Source: Sulfitobacter sp. OXR-159
GTDB lineage: Bacteria > Pseudomonadota > Alphaproteobacteria > Rhodobacterales > Rhodobacteraceae
DNA length: 64,000 nucleotides
Assembly (NCBI RefSeq): GCF_034377145.1
Contig: NZ_CP139707.1
Coordinates: forward strand, 1 to 64,000
Direction: 5' to 3'
Shown here: in pieces, positions 39,932-49,275 of the stretch
How the letters are laid out: each line of letters starts with the position of its first letter
Position numbering within the stretch: the first letter of the stretch is position 1
Position numbers and translations under genes: made by a program
Notes under the pieces: model-generated
Databases searched by the model: none
The model's input: the letters and a program-made list of their open reading frames with translations, nothing else
What the model was told of the DNA's origin: nothing

Positions 39932-41560
39932 TTAGGCCTCGGCCTCCTCGGCGGTTTCGCCGTCTGTTTCTACGCCGTCCTCGTCCGCATCGGCTTCAAG
40001 CTCGGTCGGATCGACCCAGCCCAGCATGACACGGGCGGTCATGATCATAGCCTGCGCATCTTCAAGGCTGACCTCAAAGGGCTCAAGCGCGCCATCGTCC
40101 TTAACACGCTCGCCGTTGACCGTGGTCCAGCCGCCAGCCAGTTCCCAATCGGCACAGGTGGCGAAATCCTCCAAGGTCTTCACGTCGTCCTTGGCCAGCG
40201 CTTCTATCATTTGGGGGGTCAGACCCTCGAATTCAACCAGGCTGTCTTCGACACCGAGCGCACGGGCGTTATCAAGCGCGGCTTTGTTCTGCGCTTCGAG
40301 CACGTCGCGGGCACGGGCCTGCAACTCGCCAGCGGTGTCTTCGTCCACACCGTCGATGACCAGCAGTTCGTCGACTTCGACGTAGGCCACTTCTTCGAGG
40401 TTGGTGAAACCTTCAGAAACCAGCAATTGGGCAAAGAATTCGTCGAGATCGAGGTTGTCCATGAACAGCTTGGTGCGCAGTTCAAACTCGGCCTGACGGC
40501 GCTGGCTTTCCTGCTCTTCGGTCATGATGTCGATGTCGAGACCGGTCAACTGGCTGGCCAGACGCACGTTCTGACCACGACGGCCAATCGCAAGCGACAA
40601 CTGCTCTTCGGGCACGACGACTTCGATCTTGCCGGCTTCTTCGTCCAGAACCACTTTCGACACTTCCGCAGGCTGCAGCGCGTTCACAAGGAAGGTCGGC
40701 TGGTCTTCGTTCCACGGAATGATGTCGATCTTCTCGCCCTGAAGCTCGTTCACGACGGCCTGCACGCGGCTGCCGCGCATACCAACACAAGCACCAACAG
40801 GGTCGATAGAGCCATCATGCGAAATCACAGCGATCTTGGCGCGCGAACCGGGGTCACGGGCGACGGCCTTAATCTCAATGATGCCGTCATAGATTTCCGG
40901 CACTTCCATCTTGAACAGCTCGGCCATGAACTCAGGCGCGGTACGGCTCAGGAAAATCTGTGGGCCACGCTGCTCGCGACGCACGTCTTTGATGTAGACG
41001 CGGATACGGTCGTTCGGGCGATAGCTTTCGCGGCCGATCTTTTCGTTCCGACGCAGGATCGCTTCGCCAGCGCCCACATCGACGATGACATTGCCGTACT
41101 CTTCGCGCTTGACCAGACCGTTGATGATGGTACCGGCGCGGTCTTTGAATTCTTCGAACTGGCGGTCACGCTCTGCTTCGCGGACCTTCTGCAAAATCAC
41201 CTGCTTGGCCGACTGCGCCGCGATGCGGCCCATCTCAACCGGGGGGACTTCTTCGACGTAGGTATCGCCCACCTTGGGGTCGGCCATGTATTGCTTGGCC
41301 TGATCGACGGTGAACTCAGCCTGATAGTTCTCAAGCTCTTCGTCCTCGACCACGGTGCGAACGCGGGTGAAGGTCGCTTTGCCGGTCTTGCGGTCGATAT
41401 CGACCCGGATGTCCATCTCGGCGCCGTAGCGGGACTTGGCGGCACGGGCGAGGGATTCTTCCATCGCTTCGACGACCAGACCGGGGTCGATCATCTTTTC
41501 GCGCGCCACCGCCTCGGCGGTTTGCAACAGCTCAAGCTGGTTTGCAGATGTAATGGCCAT
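39932..41560 (-). CDS. nusA: Transcription termination/antitermination factor NusA
   Basis: Binds RNA polymerase and nascent RNA to control pausing, termination and antitermination. The 542-residue protein has the N-terminal polymerase-binding domain, S1 domain ([25 protein letters not shown]), KH domains ([22 protein letters not shown] and [17 protein letters not shown]) and C-terminal helix-hairpin-like repeats, ending in an acidic tail. Its ATG overlaps the rimP stop (TAATG), so translation is coupled. Confidence 0.95.
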   Translation of the reverse strand: MAITSANQLELLQTAEAVAREKMIDPGLVVEAMEESLARAAKSRYGAEMDIRVDIDRKTGKATFTRVRTVVEDEELENYQAEFTVDQAKQYMADPKVGDTYVEEVPPVEMGRIAAQSAKQVILQKVREAERDRQFEEFKDRAGTIINGLVKREEYGNVIVDVGAGEAILRRNEKIGRESYRPNDRIRVYIKDVRREQRGPQIFLSRTAPEFMAELFKMEVPEIYDGIIEIKAVARDPGSRAKIAVISHDGSIDPVGACVGMRGSRVQAVVNELQGEKIDIIPWNEDQPTFLVNALQPAEVSKVVLDEEAGKIEVVVPEEQLSLAIGRRGQNVRLASQLTGLDIDIMTEEQESQRRQAEFELRTKLFMDNLDLDEFFAQLLVSEGFTNLEEVAYVEVDELLVIDGVDEDTAGELQARARDVLEAQNKAALDNARALGVEDSLVEFEGLTPQMIEALAKDDVKTLEDFATCADWELAGGWTTVNGERVKDDGALEPFEVSLEDAQAMIMTARVMLGWVDPTELEADADEDGVETDGETAEEAEA

Positions 41561-42138
41561 TAGGTGTCTCCCTCAGCAGACTCTTCAGTCTCGATATCAT
41601 CAAATTCGTTTTCGTCGATTGCGCCGGACGCTTTGCGCTGGCGGAGCATTTCTTTGATCAGGTCGTCGGTCAGGACCAGCTTCGCGTCGCTGAGCCAGTC
41701 GAACTGGAGGCCGATGGTACCTTCTTCGACGTTGATCAGCACTTCGCCACCCTCGACGCCTGCCAACTCGCCCTTAAAGCGGCGGCGGCCATCGATCAGT
41801 TCGGTGGTCTCAATCTTGGCCTCATAGCCCTCGAAAGCGTCGAAATCCTTAAGCCGCGTCAGCGGGCGGTCGATGCCGGGGCTGGAAACCTCAAGCGCGT
41901 ATTCGTCAAGGATCGGGTCTTCGACATCCAAGACCGCACCGATGGCCTGCGAAATCTTGGCGCATTCGTCCACTTCGATCCCGCCAGCAGGCCGGTCGGC
42001 CATGACTTGCAGGATAGTAGACTTGCCCGACATCAGGCGGACGCGCACCAGTTCAAAGCCCATGTCCTCGATCACCGGGGTGATGATCTCGGCCAGACGG
42101 CGGTCAATGGCAGCTTTGGCAATCAGGTCATTCGACAT
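41560..42138 (-). CDS. rimP: Ribosome maturation factor RimP
   Basis: Assists assembly of the 30S ribosomal subunit. The 192-residue protein has the N-terminal alpha/beta domain ([21 protein letters not shown], then the [14 protein letters not shown] signature) and a C-terminal SH3-like domain ([20 protein letters not shown]), ending in an acidic tail. It is first in the operon with nusA. The upstream 150 bp hold a promoter and an intrinsic terminator, so a leader transcript precedes the gene. Confidence 0.92.
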   Translation of the reverse strand: MSNDLIAKAAIDRRLAEIITPVIEDMGFELVRVRLMSGKSTILQVMADRPAGGIEVDECAKISQAIGAVLDVEDPILDEYALEVSSPGIDRPLTRLKDFDAFEGYEAKIETTELIDGRRRFKGELAGVEGGEVLINVEEGTIGLQFDWLSDAKLVLTDDLIKEMLRQRKASGAIDENEFDDIETEESAEGDT

Positions 42139-42176
42139 GAGACATCCAATTTAATCTGGCAGTTTCGTTCAGGCAT

Positions 42177-42199
42177 AAAAAAACGGGCGCGCGGCCCGT
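42177..42199 (-). terminator. Intrinsic terminator in the rimP leader
   Basis: On the minus strand ACGGGC (42199-42194) and GCCCGT (42188-42183) form a 6-bp GC-rich stem with a CGCGC loop, followed by a run of six more T (42182-42177). It is 39 nt before the rimP start, downstream of the promoter at 42255-42283. It may terminate transcripts from the upstream gene, cut leader transcripts short, or do both. Confidence 0.75.
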
Positions 42200-42254
42200 G
42201 TTCAAGATCGGTGGAGCCTTCGGTTTGGACCCGAAAGCGCCGCTGTTGAAAGGG

Positions 42255-42283
42255 GATATAGGCCGGAAAGCCTGAAACTGCAA
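42255..42283 (-). promoter_or_regulatory. Candidate promoter for the rimP-nusA-infB operon
   Basis: On the minus strand TTGCAG (42283-42278) and TATATC (42260-42255) are 17 bp apart, matching the consensus at 4 and 4 of 6. It lies 7 bp downstream of the stop of the preceding gene. A start near 42248 would give a ~70-nt leader up to the terminator. Confidence 0.5.
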
Positions 42284-42289
42284 CCCCTC

Positions 42290-43153
42290 TCAGCCGAACC
42301 ACCACCGCTCGGGCGCGCGCAGGTTGTCCATCGGCGCTTGGCGTCCGGGGTTCGGCGGTTGGCGCAGATCGTCCGACAGGACGCTGACCCCGCCGGCGCT
42401 ATCGGCCTGAAGTGTCACATCACCCCGCTCGCGATAGCGGGGCCGTGCGGGTAAATCCGCTGCATCCACAAGCCCTTCGCTCAATGCCTGCGCGCGCACC
42501 TCCCGTGCGGGGATCGAGACAAGCTCGACCGTATCGAACCAACCGGCGGTGCCGTCTTTGTAATGGCTCTCCACCCGCTCGGCTAAAACCTGACGCCCGG
42601 CGGAAAAGCGCCGCAGACGGTAAAGCCCGGTGCCGATCCCGGCCTCGGGGGCATGGGCGGGGCGGATCACATAGCGCGATTGCGCCAGCAGCAGCGGCAG
42701 GTCGGGATTCGCAGCGGCCAATGTGACCTGCACCTTCAGGTCATCTTGCACCGCGACCTCAGCCTCGGTCAGGACGGATTGCAGACTGGCCACAACGTCG
42801 CGGGCGGTCAGCGGGCTGCCGTCGTGAAAGCGCACATCGGGGCGCAGATCGAATTGCCACTGCCGCGCGCCGTCGCTGGTTTGCCAGCCAGTCGCCAATT
42901 CACCCTTGAGGATGCCATTGCCGGTGACTTCGGTCAGCGTGTCAAAAATCAGCCCCTGCCGCGCGACCTGCATGAACAACCCGTCGCCTTTGACCCAAGT
43001 GTCGTCACGCGTGGCACCCGAAAGCGCCAGCCGCAGACGGCCACCGCGCCGGGGTGGCTCTCCGGCGCTGGCACCTGTCGCGGCCAGCAAAGCCGCAGCC
43101 GCACCTGTGGTGAAAAGCGCCCGGCGATCCAGTAGAGAGTTGCGCCCGCTCAT
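42290..43153 (-). CDS. Short peptide-ABC solute-binding-like protein
   Basis: A 287-residue exported protein related to the oligopeptide-binding SBP_bac_5 family. A signal-like N-terminus (RRALFTTGAAAALLAATGASA) with two arginines suggests Tat export. The region RRGGRLRLALSG, then FDLRPDVRFHDGSPLTARDVV matches the start of the family. Typical members are about 500 residues; this one ends about where lobe II would begin, with only a short tail. No permease or ATPase is nearby, so it is probably not part of a complete importer. Confidence 0.68.
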   Translation of the reverse strand: MSGRNSLLDRRALFTTGAAAALLAATGASAGEPPRRGGRLRLALSGATRDDTWVKGDGLFMQVARQGLIFDTLTEVTGNGILKGELATGWQTSDGARQWQFDLRPDVRFHDGSPLTARDVVASLQSVLTEAEVAVQDDLKVQVTLAAANPDLPLLLAQSRYVIRPAHAPEAGIGTGLYRLRRFSAGRQVLAERVESHYKDGTAGWFDTVELVSIPAREVRAQALSEGLVDAADLPARPRYRERGDVTLQADSAGGVSVLSDDLRQPPNPGRQAPMDNLRAPERWWFG

Positions 43154-44121
43154 CGCTGACCAATCCTATCCATGGTCCGCACCAGTTCTGCACTGATCCC
43201 CGGCTCCGACAGGGCGTGACCCGCGTTGCGGATCATCCGCAGATCGGCATTGGGCCAGCGTTCGGCCAGCGCATAGGCCCCCGAAGGCGGGCAGATCATG
43301 TCGTAACGCCCCTGCACGATCACCCCCGGAATATGTGCGATGCGGCCCATATGTTCGAGGATCTGACCGTCGAACTCCAGAAAGCCGTTATTGGTGAAAT
43401 AATGGTTCTCCAACCGTGAAAAGGCCCGCGCATAGGCCGATGGCCCGCCATGAGAGACGCCATCGGAATGCACCGAGGCCAGCGCGTTCTCCCAAGCCGC
43501 CCATGCGCGGCCATAGTCCTGCTCGACCCGCAGATCACCCGAGAACAGCCGCCGATGATAGGCCGCGATCAGATCGTCACGCTCATCTTCGGGGATCAGG
43601 TTCACGAACCGCGCCCAAAGCTCGGGCCAGAACCGCCCGGCCCCGCCGCCGTAGAACCAATCAAGCTCGGCCTGCGTCATCAGGAACACGCCGCGCAGGA
43701 TCAGATGACGCACGGCCTCCGGATGCGCTTGGGCATAGATCAGCGCCAGTGTCGCGCCCCAAGAGCCGCCAAAAACCATCCATTTGTCGATGCCGAGTGT
43801 GCTGCGAATCAGCTCGATATCCGCCACCAAATGCCATGTCGTGTTGTCCGTGACCGACGCATGCGGGGTGGAGCGCCCGCAACCACGCTGATCGAACAGC
43901 ACCACGCGGTAAATCTTTGGATCAAAATAACGCCGCATCGCCGGGCTACAACCGCCGCCGGGGCCGCCATGGAGCACGACAACGGGGATACCATCGGGAT
44001 TGCCGCATTGCTCGACATAGACCTGATGCCCCTGCCCCACAGACAACATCCGCTGGTCGAAAGGCTCAACCGGCGGATAAAGATGCGCTGCGTCGCGTTT
44101 TTGGTCGGGATACTTGTCCAT
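43150..44121 (-). CDS. pip: Prolyl iminopeptidase
   Basis: Alpha/beta-hydrolase that removes N-terminal proline from peptides. The 323-residue protein has HGGPGGG after the first strand, the nucleophile serine in GGSWGATLALIYA, LFDQRGCGRS and the catalytic histidine in NAGHALSEPG. The start at 44121 (MDKYPDQKRDA) has AGGGCGG just upstream; the ATG at 44142 is an alternative that would add seven residues. It is divergent from ubiG, with a 50-bp gap. Confidence 0.88.
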   Translation of the reverse strand: MDKYPDQKRDAAHLYPPVEPFDQRMLSVGQGHQVYVEQCGNPDGIPVVVLHGGPGGGCSPAMRRYFDPKIYRVVLFDQRGCGRSTPHASVTDNTTWHLVADIELIRSTLGIDKWMVFGGSWGATLALIYAQAHPEAVRHLILRGVFLMTQAELDWFYGGGAGRFWPELWARFVNLIPEDERDDLIAAYHRRLFSGDLRVEQDYGRAWAAWENALASVHSDGVSHGGPSAYARAFSRLENHYFTNNGFLEFDGQILEHMGRIAHIPGVIVQGRYDMICPPSGAYALAERWPNADLRMIRNAGHALSEPGISAELVRTMDRIGQR

Positions 44122-44171
44122 TGCCGCCCTATATATAGTCATTGAACCCAAAAGAGCACAGGGAGATCAGA

Positions 44172-44930
44172 ATGCAAGCGGATCAATCAACCATCGACCC
44201 CGCCGAGATCGCCAAATTCGAAGCGATGGCCGCTGAATGGTGGGATCTGAACGGCAAGTTCAAGCCGCTGCACATGCTGAACCCCTGCCGGTTGGATTAC
44301 ATCACCAGCCAAATCGCGGGCGAGTTTGACCGTGATCTAACTGTCGACGCGCCGTTTAAGGGTCTGCGCATTCTCGACATTGGGTGCGGCGGTGGGCTGC
44401 TCTCGGAACCGATGGCGCGGCTGGGGGCCGAGGTGGTCGGCGCGGATGCGGCGGCGGGCAATATCCCCGTCGCGCAAATCCACGCGCAGCAGTCGGGGCT
44501 GGAGATTGATTACCGCCACACCACCGCCGAAGCGATGGCCGAGGCGGGTGAGAAATTCGATGTGGTGCTGAATATGGAGGTCGTTGAACACGTTGCCTCC
44601 CCCATCGACTACCTGATCGCCTGCCGCCGCCTTCTGAAACCCGGCGGGCTGCACATCTGTTCGACCCTGAACCGAAATCCAAAGTCCTTTATGATGGCGA
44701 TTGTGGGCGCAGAGCATGTGATGCGCTGGCTGCCCAAGGGCACGCATGACTGGAACAAGTTCATCACGCCGGATGAACTTTTTGACCTGCTGAACCGCGC
44801 CGGATTGGAGCCTGTGGATCGCAAGGGTTTCGTCTTCAACCCCGTCGCATGGTCTTGGCGTCTGTCGGATCGGGATCTGAGCGTGAACTACGTCACCGCA
44901 AGCCTCAACCCTGGCTCAACTGACGCCTGA
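44172..44930 (+). CDS. ubiG: Ubiquinone biosynthesis O-methyltransferase UbiG
   Basis: SAM-dependent enzyme for both O-methylation steps of ubiquinone synthesis. The 252-residue protein has the SAM motif [19 protein letters not shown] near residue 70 and the UbiG-typical [23 protein letters not shown] at the start and [19 protein letters not shown] in the second half. The ATG at 44172 has GGGAG upstream. Its last 26 bases overlap the end of the convergent marR gene. Confidence 0.94.
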   Translation: MQADQSTIDPAEIAKFEAMAAEWWDLNGKFKPLHMLNPCRLDYITSQIAGEFDRDLTVDAPFKGLRILDIGCGGGLLSEPMARLGAEVVGADAAAGNIPVAQIHAQQSGLEIDYRHTTAEAMAEAGEKFDVVLNMEVVEHVASPIDYLIACRRLLKPGGLHICSTLNRNPKSFMMAIVGAEHVMRWLPKGTHDWNKFITPDELFDLLNRAGLEPVDRKGFVFNPVAWSWRLSDRDLSVNYVTASLNPGSTDA

Positions 44931-45345
44931 GCGCGCGCAGGATCGGCAGCGTGGCGCGGACCTGCTCTTCGCCCAGATCATCCACCACGTTCGAGATCAT
45001 CGGCGTGATCGCGTTCACCGCCGCATCCCGTGCCTGCCGCCCGGCAGGGCTGATCGCGACCATCTTGCGCCGCGCGTCATCCCAATCGGGGCGGATATGG
45101 ACGTAACCGGCCCATTCCAGCTTGCTCAGCGTGTTGGTCATCGCCCCGCGGGTGACGTTGAAAGTCTCGGCCAATTGCGCGGGCGAGCGTTCGCCGCCAT
45201 GCCATGAAAGCGAATTCAGCACCGAGAAATGCGAAATCTCCATCCCGCGTGGCAGAACCCGCGTGAGGCGACTGCGCACCTGTTGATCGGCGGCCAGCAA
45301 TTCACCGAACAGCATGATCGCAAGTGTGTTTTTATCGTCGGTCAT
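44905..45345 (-). CDS. MarR-family transcriptional regulator
   Basis: A 146-residue winged-helix DNA-binding protein. The helix-turn-helix is at about residues 55-100 ([29 protein letters not shown]), followed by the wing with [16 protein letters not shown]. MarR proteins usually bind as dimers and respond to small phenolic ligands. The ligand is unknown. It is 11 bp upstream of the amidase-coding gene on the same strand, so it may co-regulate it. Confidence 0.83.
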   Translation of the reverse strand: MTDDKNTLAIMLFGELLAADQQVRSRLTRVLPRGMEISHFSVLNSLSWHGGERSPAQLAETFNVTRGAMTNTLSKLEWAGYVHIRPDWDDARRKMVAISPAGRQARDAAVNAITPMISNVVDDLGEEQVRATLPILRALRRQLSQG

Positions 45346-45356
45346 TTTCGGTCCGG

Positions 45357-46187
45357 TCAGGGCGCGGCAAAGGGGCGGCGGTTGGCAAGGCTGGGCACTT
45401 TGGCGCGGGCCTTGTCACATTCTTCCATGTCCATGTCACAAAAGTAAACGCCGGGGGCCGTCCCGGCATCCAGCACAACCTCCCCCCAAGGGGCCACGAC
45501 CAGCGAATGCCCATAGGTATCGCGGGTTTTGTGTCCGGCACTGGCGTGCGTGCCGGTCTGCGCCGGGGCCAACACATAGCAGCCATTCTCAATCGCCCGC
45601 GCCCGCAGTAGGCTGTGCCAATGCGCGGCCCCCGTCACCGGAGAGAAGGCCGCAGGCATCGTGAGGATACGCGCCCCCGCCTCTGCAAGCGCTTGATAAA
45701 GCGCAGGAAAGCGCATGTCATAGCAAACCGACATGCCGATCTTACCAAAGGGAGTCTCGGCCACCACTGCCTTGTCACCGGGGCGATAGCCTGCGGATTC
45801 GCGGTAGGTTTCGGTCGCGCTGATATCCACGTCGAACATATGGATCTTGTCGTAGCGGGCCACGATCTCTCCCTGTGGGGAGATCAGGAAAGATCGGTTG
45901 GCAAAGCGCCCGTCGCCGCCCCGCGTCTTGAGCGCGAGTGAGCCGATCAGCAGCCAAATGCCCGCCTTCGCCGCCTCTTCGCGCAGGGCGGCGAGGGTGG
46001 CATCGTCTTCCTCATAGGCGAGCACCGCCTGCTGATGGGTCCGGCTGGTGCTGACGCAATTCGTCACCTCGGGCGTCAGGACAAACGCTGCCCCGCCCGC
46101 CACCGCCTCGCGCAATAAGGCGCGGGTTTCGATCAGATTGGCGGCGGGATCGTCCGAGACGTTGAGTTGCAGCAGCGCGATTTTCAT
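45357..46187 (-). CDS. Carbon-nitrogen hydrolase (Nit1-type amidase)
   Basis: A 276-residue member of the nitrilase superfamily. The catalytic Glu-Lys-Cys triad is visible: E40 in LTPEVTN, K in RYDKIHMFDVDI and C in GMSVCYDMRFP. The latter two motifs resemble Nit1 deaminated-glutathione amidases, so this is the likeliest role. Its start overlaps the glutaredoxin stop (ATGA). Linkage to a glutaredoxin gene fits glutathione metabolism. Confidence 0.82.
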   Translation of the reverse strand: MKIALLQLNVSDDPAANLIETRALLREAVAGGAAFVLTPEVTNCVSTSRTHQQAVLAYEEDDATLAALREEAAKAGIWLLIGSLALKTRGGDGRFANRSFLISPQGEIVARYDKIHMFDVDISATETYRESAGYRPGDKAVVAETPFGKIGMSVCYDMRFPALYQALAEAGARILTMPAAFSPVTGAAHWHSLLRARAIENGCYVLAPAQTGTHASAGHKTRDTYGHSLVVAPWGEVVLDAGTAPGVYFCDMDMEECDKARAKVPSLANRRPFAAP

Positions 46188-46444
46188 CTGTCTTGCAGCA
46201 GCGCGTCAAGTTTGCCCGCACGGTCCAGCGCATAGAGTTCATCACAGCCGCCCACATGCACGTCCCCGATAAAGATCTGCGGCACGGTGCGGGCCCCGCC
46301 AGCGCGTTGGATCATCTCTTGCTTGCGATCTGGCTCCGACAGAACATCGACCTCATCAAAGGCCGCTCCCTTCTGGGTCAGCAGGCGTTTGGCGGAATGA
46401 CAAAAACCGCAGAGCGGCGACGTATAGATTTCGACAGGTTGCAT
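46184..46444 (-). CDS. grxC: Glutaredoxin 3
   Basis: A small 86-residue glutathione-dependent thiol reductase. The thioredoxin fold is clear: the redox motif CGFC in SPLCGFCHSAKRLL, the cis-proline TVPQIFIG and the glutathione-binding GGCDELYAL. CGFC differs from the CPYC of E. coli. AGGGG lies 7 nt before the ATG at 46444; a longer frame upstream crosses into the comF intergenic region and is rejected. Confidence 0.9.
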   Translation of the reverse strand: MQPVEIYTSPLCGFCHSAKRLLTQKGAAFDEVDVLSEPDRKQEMIQRAGGARTVPQIFIGDVHVGGCDELYALDRAGKLDALLQDR

Positions 46445-46481
46445 AGGATCACCCCTTGAACAGTTAACGTTGCACAGTGAT

Positions 46482-47213
46482 CTAGGTCTCTTTGGCCACG
46501 CGCGCCAGTGCCAGCACGAAAACTGGCCCGGAACCGGCGGCAAGGCAAGCCTCCGTACAAGCGGTAAGCGTGGCACCGGAGGTAAAAACATCATCCACCA
46601 AAATCACCGGTCGCATGATGATACGGTGTCGCCGCCGCGGATGAACTGCGATCGCTTCCTGCAGGACGCTGTACCGTTCCGCCCGACCCAACCCATCCAG
46701 CGACGGCGTGTGCCGGACCCGCTGCAACAGATCGGGACACCAACTGCGGCCGGTTTCAGCCGACAGGGCTTTGGCCAGCAAGGCGGATTGGTTGTAGCGC
46801 CGTTTCAGCAAACGCCGCCAATGCAGCGGAACCGGCGCGATCAGAGCCGTATCAGGCAAGAGGCCCTGCGCCGCCTGCGCCATCCACCGCGCGCCCGGGC
46901 GCGCGATCTCTTGGCGGTCACCGTGTTTCAGCGCCAAGACCAGCCTGCGCCCCATATCGCGATAGAGCAGCGCCGTGCGGCCCTGTGCCCAAGGCCGCGG
47001 CGTGGCAAGACAAGCATCACAATGCGGTGAAGCCACATCACCGCCGCCCGGCAGCGGCACGCCACAGGCGTCGCAGACTGTGCCACCGATAAAGCCCGTG
47101 TCGCGCCAACAGGTGCCGCAAAGCCCAAAATCTGCATCGACCAAACCGCCGCAGCCCAAACAGCGGGGCGGATAGATCAGTGATACTGCTGTTTGAAGTC
47201 CCCGTGGCGGCAT
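46482..47213 (-). CDS. comF: ComF-family phosphoribosyltransferase-like protein
   Basis: A 243-residue protein with an N-terminal zinc-ribbon-like domain (four CxxC-type pairs: PPRCLGCGG, CGTCW, CDACG, CDACL) and a C-terminal type I PRTase domain ending with VILVDDVFTSGATL. In naturally competent bacteria ComF acts in DNA uptake; elsewhere its role is unclear. The start at 47213 is only 14 bp from the divergent methyltransferase start, so both lack a normal promoter gap. Confidence 0.82.
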   Translation of the reverse strand: MPPRGLQTAVSLIYPPRCLGCGGLVDADFGLCGTCWRDTGFIGGTVCDACGVPLPGGGDVASPHCDACLATPRPWAQGRTALLYRDMGRRLVLALKHGDRQEIARPGARWMAQAAQGLLPDTALIAPVPLHWRRLLKRRYNQSALLAKALSAETGRSWCPDLLQRVRHTPSLDGLGRAERYSVLQEAIAVHPRRRHRIIMRPVILVDDVFTSGATLTACTEACLAAGSGPVFVLALARVAKET

Positions 47214-47227
47214 TCTATGTGTTCCCC

Positions 47228-48046
47228 ATGACAGCACAGCCCACCCTGACCGACCCCAAGGCCCTCATCCATCGTCGCGCCCGCGCGACGGCGCGGGGAA
47301 TGTTCCTGCAACAGGCGGCAGCCGAAGAAGTTCAGGATCGGGTGGGATTAGTTAAGAAAGCGTTTACCGCGCCAGCCATCGTGACAGCGTTCCCGCAGGT
47401 CTGGGCGGCCTCCTTCCCCAAAGCCGCGATTATCCCCGAAGCCGAAGTGCTGGCGCTGGAACCGCAGGCCCATGATCTGATGATCCACGCCATGGGGCTG
47501 CATTGGGCAAATGATCCCATCGGCCAATTGATCCAATGCTGCCGTGCGCTGCGGCCCGATGGGCTGTTGCACGCCGTGGCGCTTGGCGGGCAGACCCTGC
47601 ATGAGTTGCGGGCCTGTCTTGGCCAAGCCGAAGCCGAAGTGACCGGCGGCCTGTCGCCGCGCATCGCCCCGATGGGGGAACTGCGCGACCTAGGCGCGCT
47701 GTTGCAACGCGCCGGACTGGCGCTGCCGGTGGCCGATAGCCAACCGCTGACCGTGGAATACGAAAACGCTTGGGCCCTGATGCGCGACCTGCGCGAGATG
47801 GGGGAAACCAACGCCCTACAAGCCCGCCTGCGCCGCCCCACGGGCCGCGCGGTTCTGACCCGCGCGGCAGAGCTTTACGCCACCCACTTCACCGCCGCAT
47901 CAGGCCGGGTTACCGCGACCTTCGATATGATCTTCCTCGCCGGTTGGGCGCCGGATGAAAGCCAGCAGAAACCCCTGCGCCCCGGATCGGCCCAACAGCG
48001 GCTTGCAGATGCGCTGAATAGTCGCGAGGAGCCGCTCCCCGATTGA
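47228..48046 (+). CDS. Methyltransferase-like protein, NDUFAF5/BioC-type
   Basis: A 272-residue protein with the architecture of the BioC/NDUFAF5 group: N-terminal RRARATARGMFLQQAAAEEVQDRV, then HDLMIHAMGLHWANDPIGQL and GLLHAVALGGQTLHEL. The usual SAM motif I, D/ExGxGxG, is not visible where expected between LVKKAF and PEAEVLALEP. So catalytic activity is doubtful; NDUFAF5-type proteins may act in assembly rather than as plain methyltransferases. Confidence 0.72.
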   Translation: MTAQPTLTDPKALIHRRARATARGMFLQQAAAEEVQDRVGLVKKAFTAPAIVTAFPQVWAASFPKAAIIPEAEVLALEPQAHDLMIHAMGLHWANDPIGQLIQCCRALRPDGLLHAVALGGQTLHELRACLGQAEAEVTGGLSPRIAPMGELRDLGALLQRAGLALPVADSQPLTVEYENAWALMRDLREMGETNALQARLRRPTGRAVLTRAAELYATHFTAASGRVTATFDMIFLAGWAPDESQQKPLRPGSAQQRLADALNSREEPLPD

Positions 48047-48097
48047 CCCAATCTGCAAAGCGGCTATCTCTGCGCGGATCATATGCGAGGAAACCCC

Positions 48098-49171
48098 ATG
48101 CAGGCAGCCCAGCCCCAATCCGCCCAACCAGACTCCGGCCAACCGGAACACGGCCCCAACGACCACCCCAAAGTCCCGCGTCCCAAGGTTGGCGTTCTGC
48201 TCGCCAACCTCGGCACGCCGGACGGCTATGACTATTGGTCGATGCGCCGCTACCTAAGCGAGTTCCTCTCGGACCGCCGGGTGATCGACTATAGCCCGTG
48301 GAAATGGCAACCTCTGCTTCAAACGGTAATCCTTACCAAACGCCCCTTCACCAGCGGCGCGGCCTATAAGTCGATCTGGAATGAGGCCGAGAACGAAAGC
48401 CCGTTGGCGACGATTACGAAGTCACAAACCGCCAAGATCAAGGCGGCGCTGCAGGCGCGTTACGGTGCCGATGTGATGGTCGATTACGCCATGCGCTACG
48501 GCAACCCATCGACCCGGTCCAAGGTCGAAGCAATGACCGCTGCAGGGTGCCAGAAGATCCTGTTTTTCCCGCTTTATCCGCAATACGCCGGGGCCACGAC
48601 CGCAACGGCGAATGACGCTTTCTTTGCCGCGCTGGCCAAAGAGAAATGGCAGCCCGCGTCGCGCACCGTTGCCCCCTATTTCGACCGCCCCGACTATATC
48701 GAAGCGTTGGCCCAATCGGTTGAGCGTGCCTATGCCGCGAAGGACAAAAAGCCCGACCTGCTGGTCTGTTCCTACCACGGTCTGCCACAGCGCTATCTGA
48801 TGGAGGGCGACCCCTATCATTGCCAATGCCAGAAAACGACGCGCCTGCTGAAAGAGCGTCTGGGCTGGCACGACAGCGAGATCATGACGACCTTTCAGTC
48901 GCAGTTCGGCCCCGAGGAATGGCTGCAACCCTACACGGTCGAAGAGGTCGCCCGACAGGCCAAGGCGGGCAAGAAAAGCATCGCCGTCTGCGCGCCCGCC
49001 TTCTCGGCTGACTGCATCGAAACGCTTGAAGAGATCAACGAAGAGATCAAGGAAAGCTTTGAAGAGGCCGGCGGCGAGGATTTCACCTATATCCCCTGCC
49101 TGAACGATGATGCCGCGCATATCGAGGCACTGACCACGATCATCAGTGAAAATCTGGCTGGCTGGGTCTAA
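48098..49171 (+). CDS. hemH: Ferrochelatase
   Basis: Inserts iron into protoporphyrin IX at the end of haem synthesis. The 357-residue protein has the family stretches LLANLGTPDGYDYWSMRRYL, YAMRYGNPS, PLYPQYAGATT, SYHGLPQRY with the catalytic His, and ETLEEINEEIKE with the conserved Glu. The start at 48098 follows GAGGAA; an ATG 15 bases upstream is possible but less well placed. A clear terminator follows. Confidence 0.94.
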   Translation: MQAAQPQSAQPDSGQPEHGPNDHPKVPRPKVGVLLANLGTPDGYDYWSMRRYLSEFLSDRRVIDYSPWKWQPLLQTVILTKRPFTSGAAYKSIWNEAENESPLATITKSQTAKIKAALQARYGADVMVDYAMRYGNPSTRSKVEAMTAAGCQKILFFPLYPQYAGATTATANDAFFAALAKEKWQPASRTVAPYFDRPDYIEALAQSVERAYAAKDKKPDLLVCSYHGLPQRYLMEGDPYHCQCQKTTRLLKERLGWHDSEIMTTFQSQFGPEEWLQPYTVEEVARQAKAGKKSIAVCAPAFSADCIETLEEINEEIKESFEEAGGEDFTYIPCLNDDAAHIEALTTIISENLAGWV

Positions 49172-49180
49172 GCCCGCCTT

Positions 49181-49205
49181 GGGGTCGCTGCGGCGGCCCC
49201 TTTTT
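49181..49205 (+). terminator. Intrinsic terminator after hemH
   Basis: GGGGTCGC (49181-49188) pairs with GCGGCCCC (49193-49200), with one G-U, a TGCG tetraloop and TTTTT at 49201-49205. It ends hemH transcription before the convergent small gene. Confidence 0.8.
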
Positions 49206-49225
49206 CAAAGCCATACGCAGAATAC

Positions 49226-49254
49226 AAAAAAGGCGCTGCATTGCACCGCCTTTT
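49226..49254 (-). terminator. Terminator for the small membrane-protein gene
   Basis: AAAAGGCG (49228-49235) and CGCCTTTT (49247-49254) make an 8-bp stem, extended by TGC/GCA across one mismatch. Read on the minus strand the hairpin is followed by TTTTTT (49231-49226). It lies 22 nt after the stop of the 60-aa gene. Confidence 0.7.
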
Positions 49255-49275
49255 CCGTTTGATCGTCAGTTCCGA

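Noticed and set aside
42123..42305. 60-codon frame across the rimP leader
   Set aside because: It covers the promoter and terminator, has no Shine-Dalgarno and resembles nothing.
44129..44138. CTATATATAG palindrome between pip and ubiG
   Set aside because: Only 10 bp and pure AT alternation; expected by chance in a small AT-rich promoter region.
46445..46594. N-terminal extension of glutaredoxin by 50 residues
   Set aside because: The extension is Arg/Pro-rich without homology, and the ATG at 46444 has a good ribosome-binding site.
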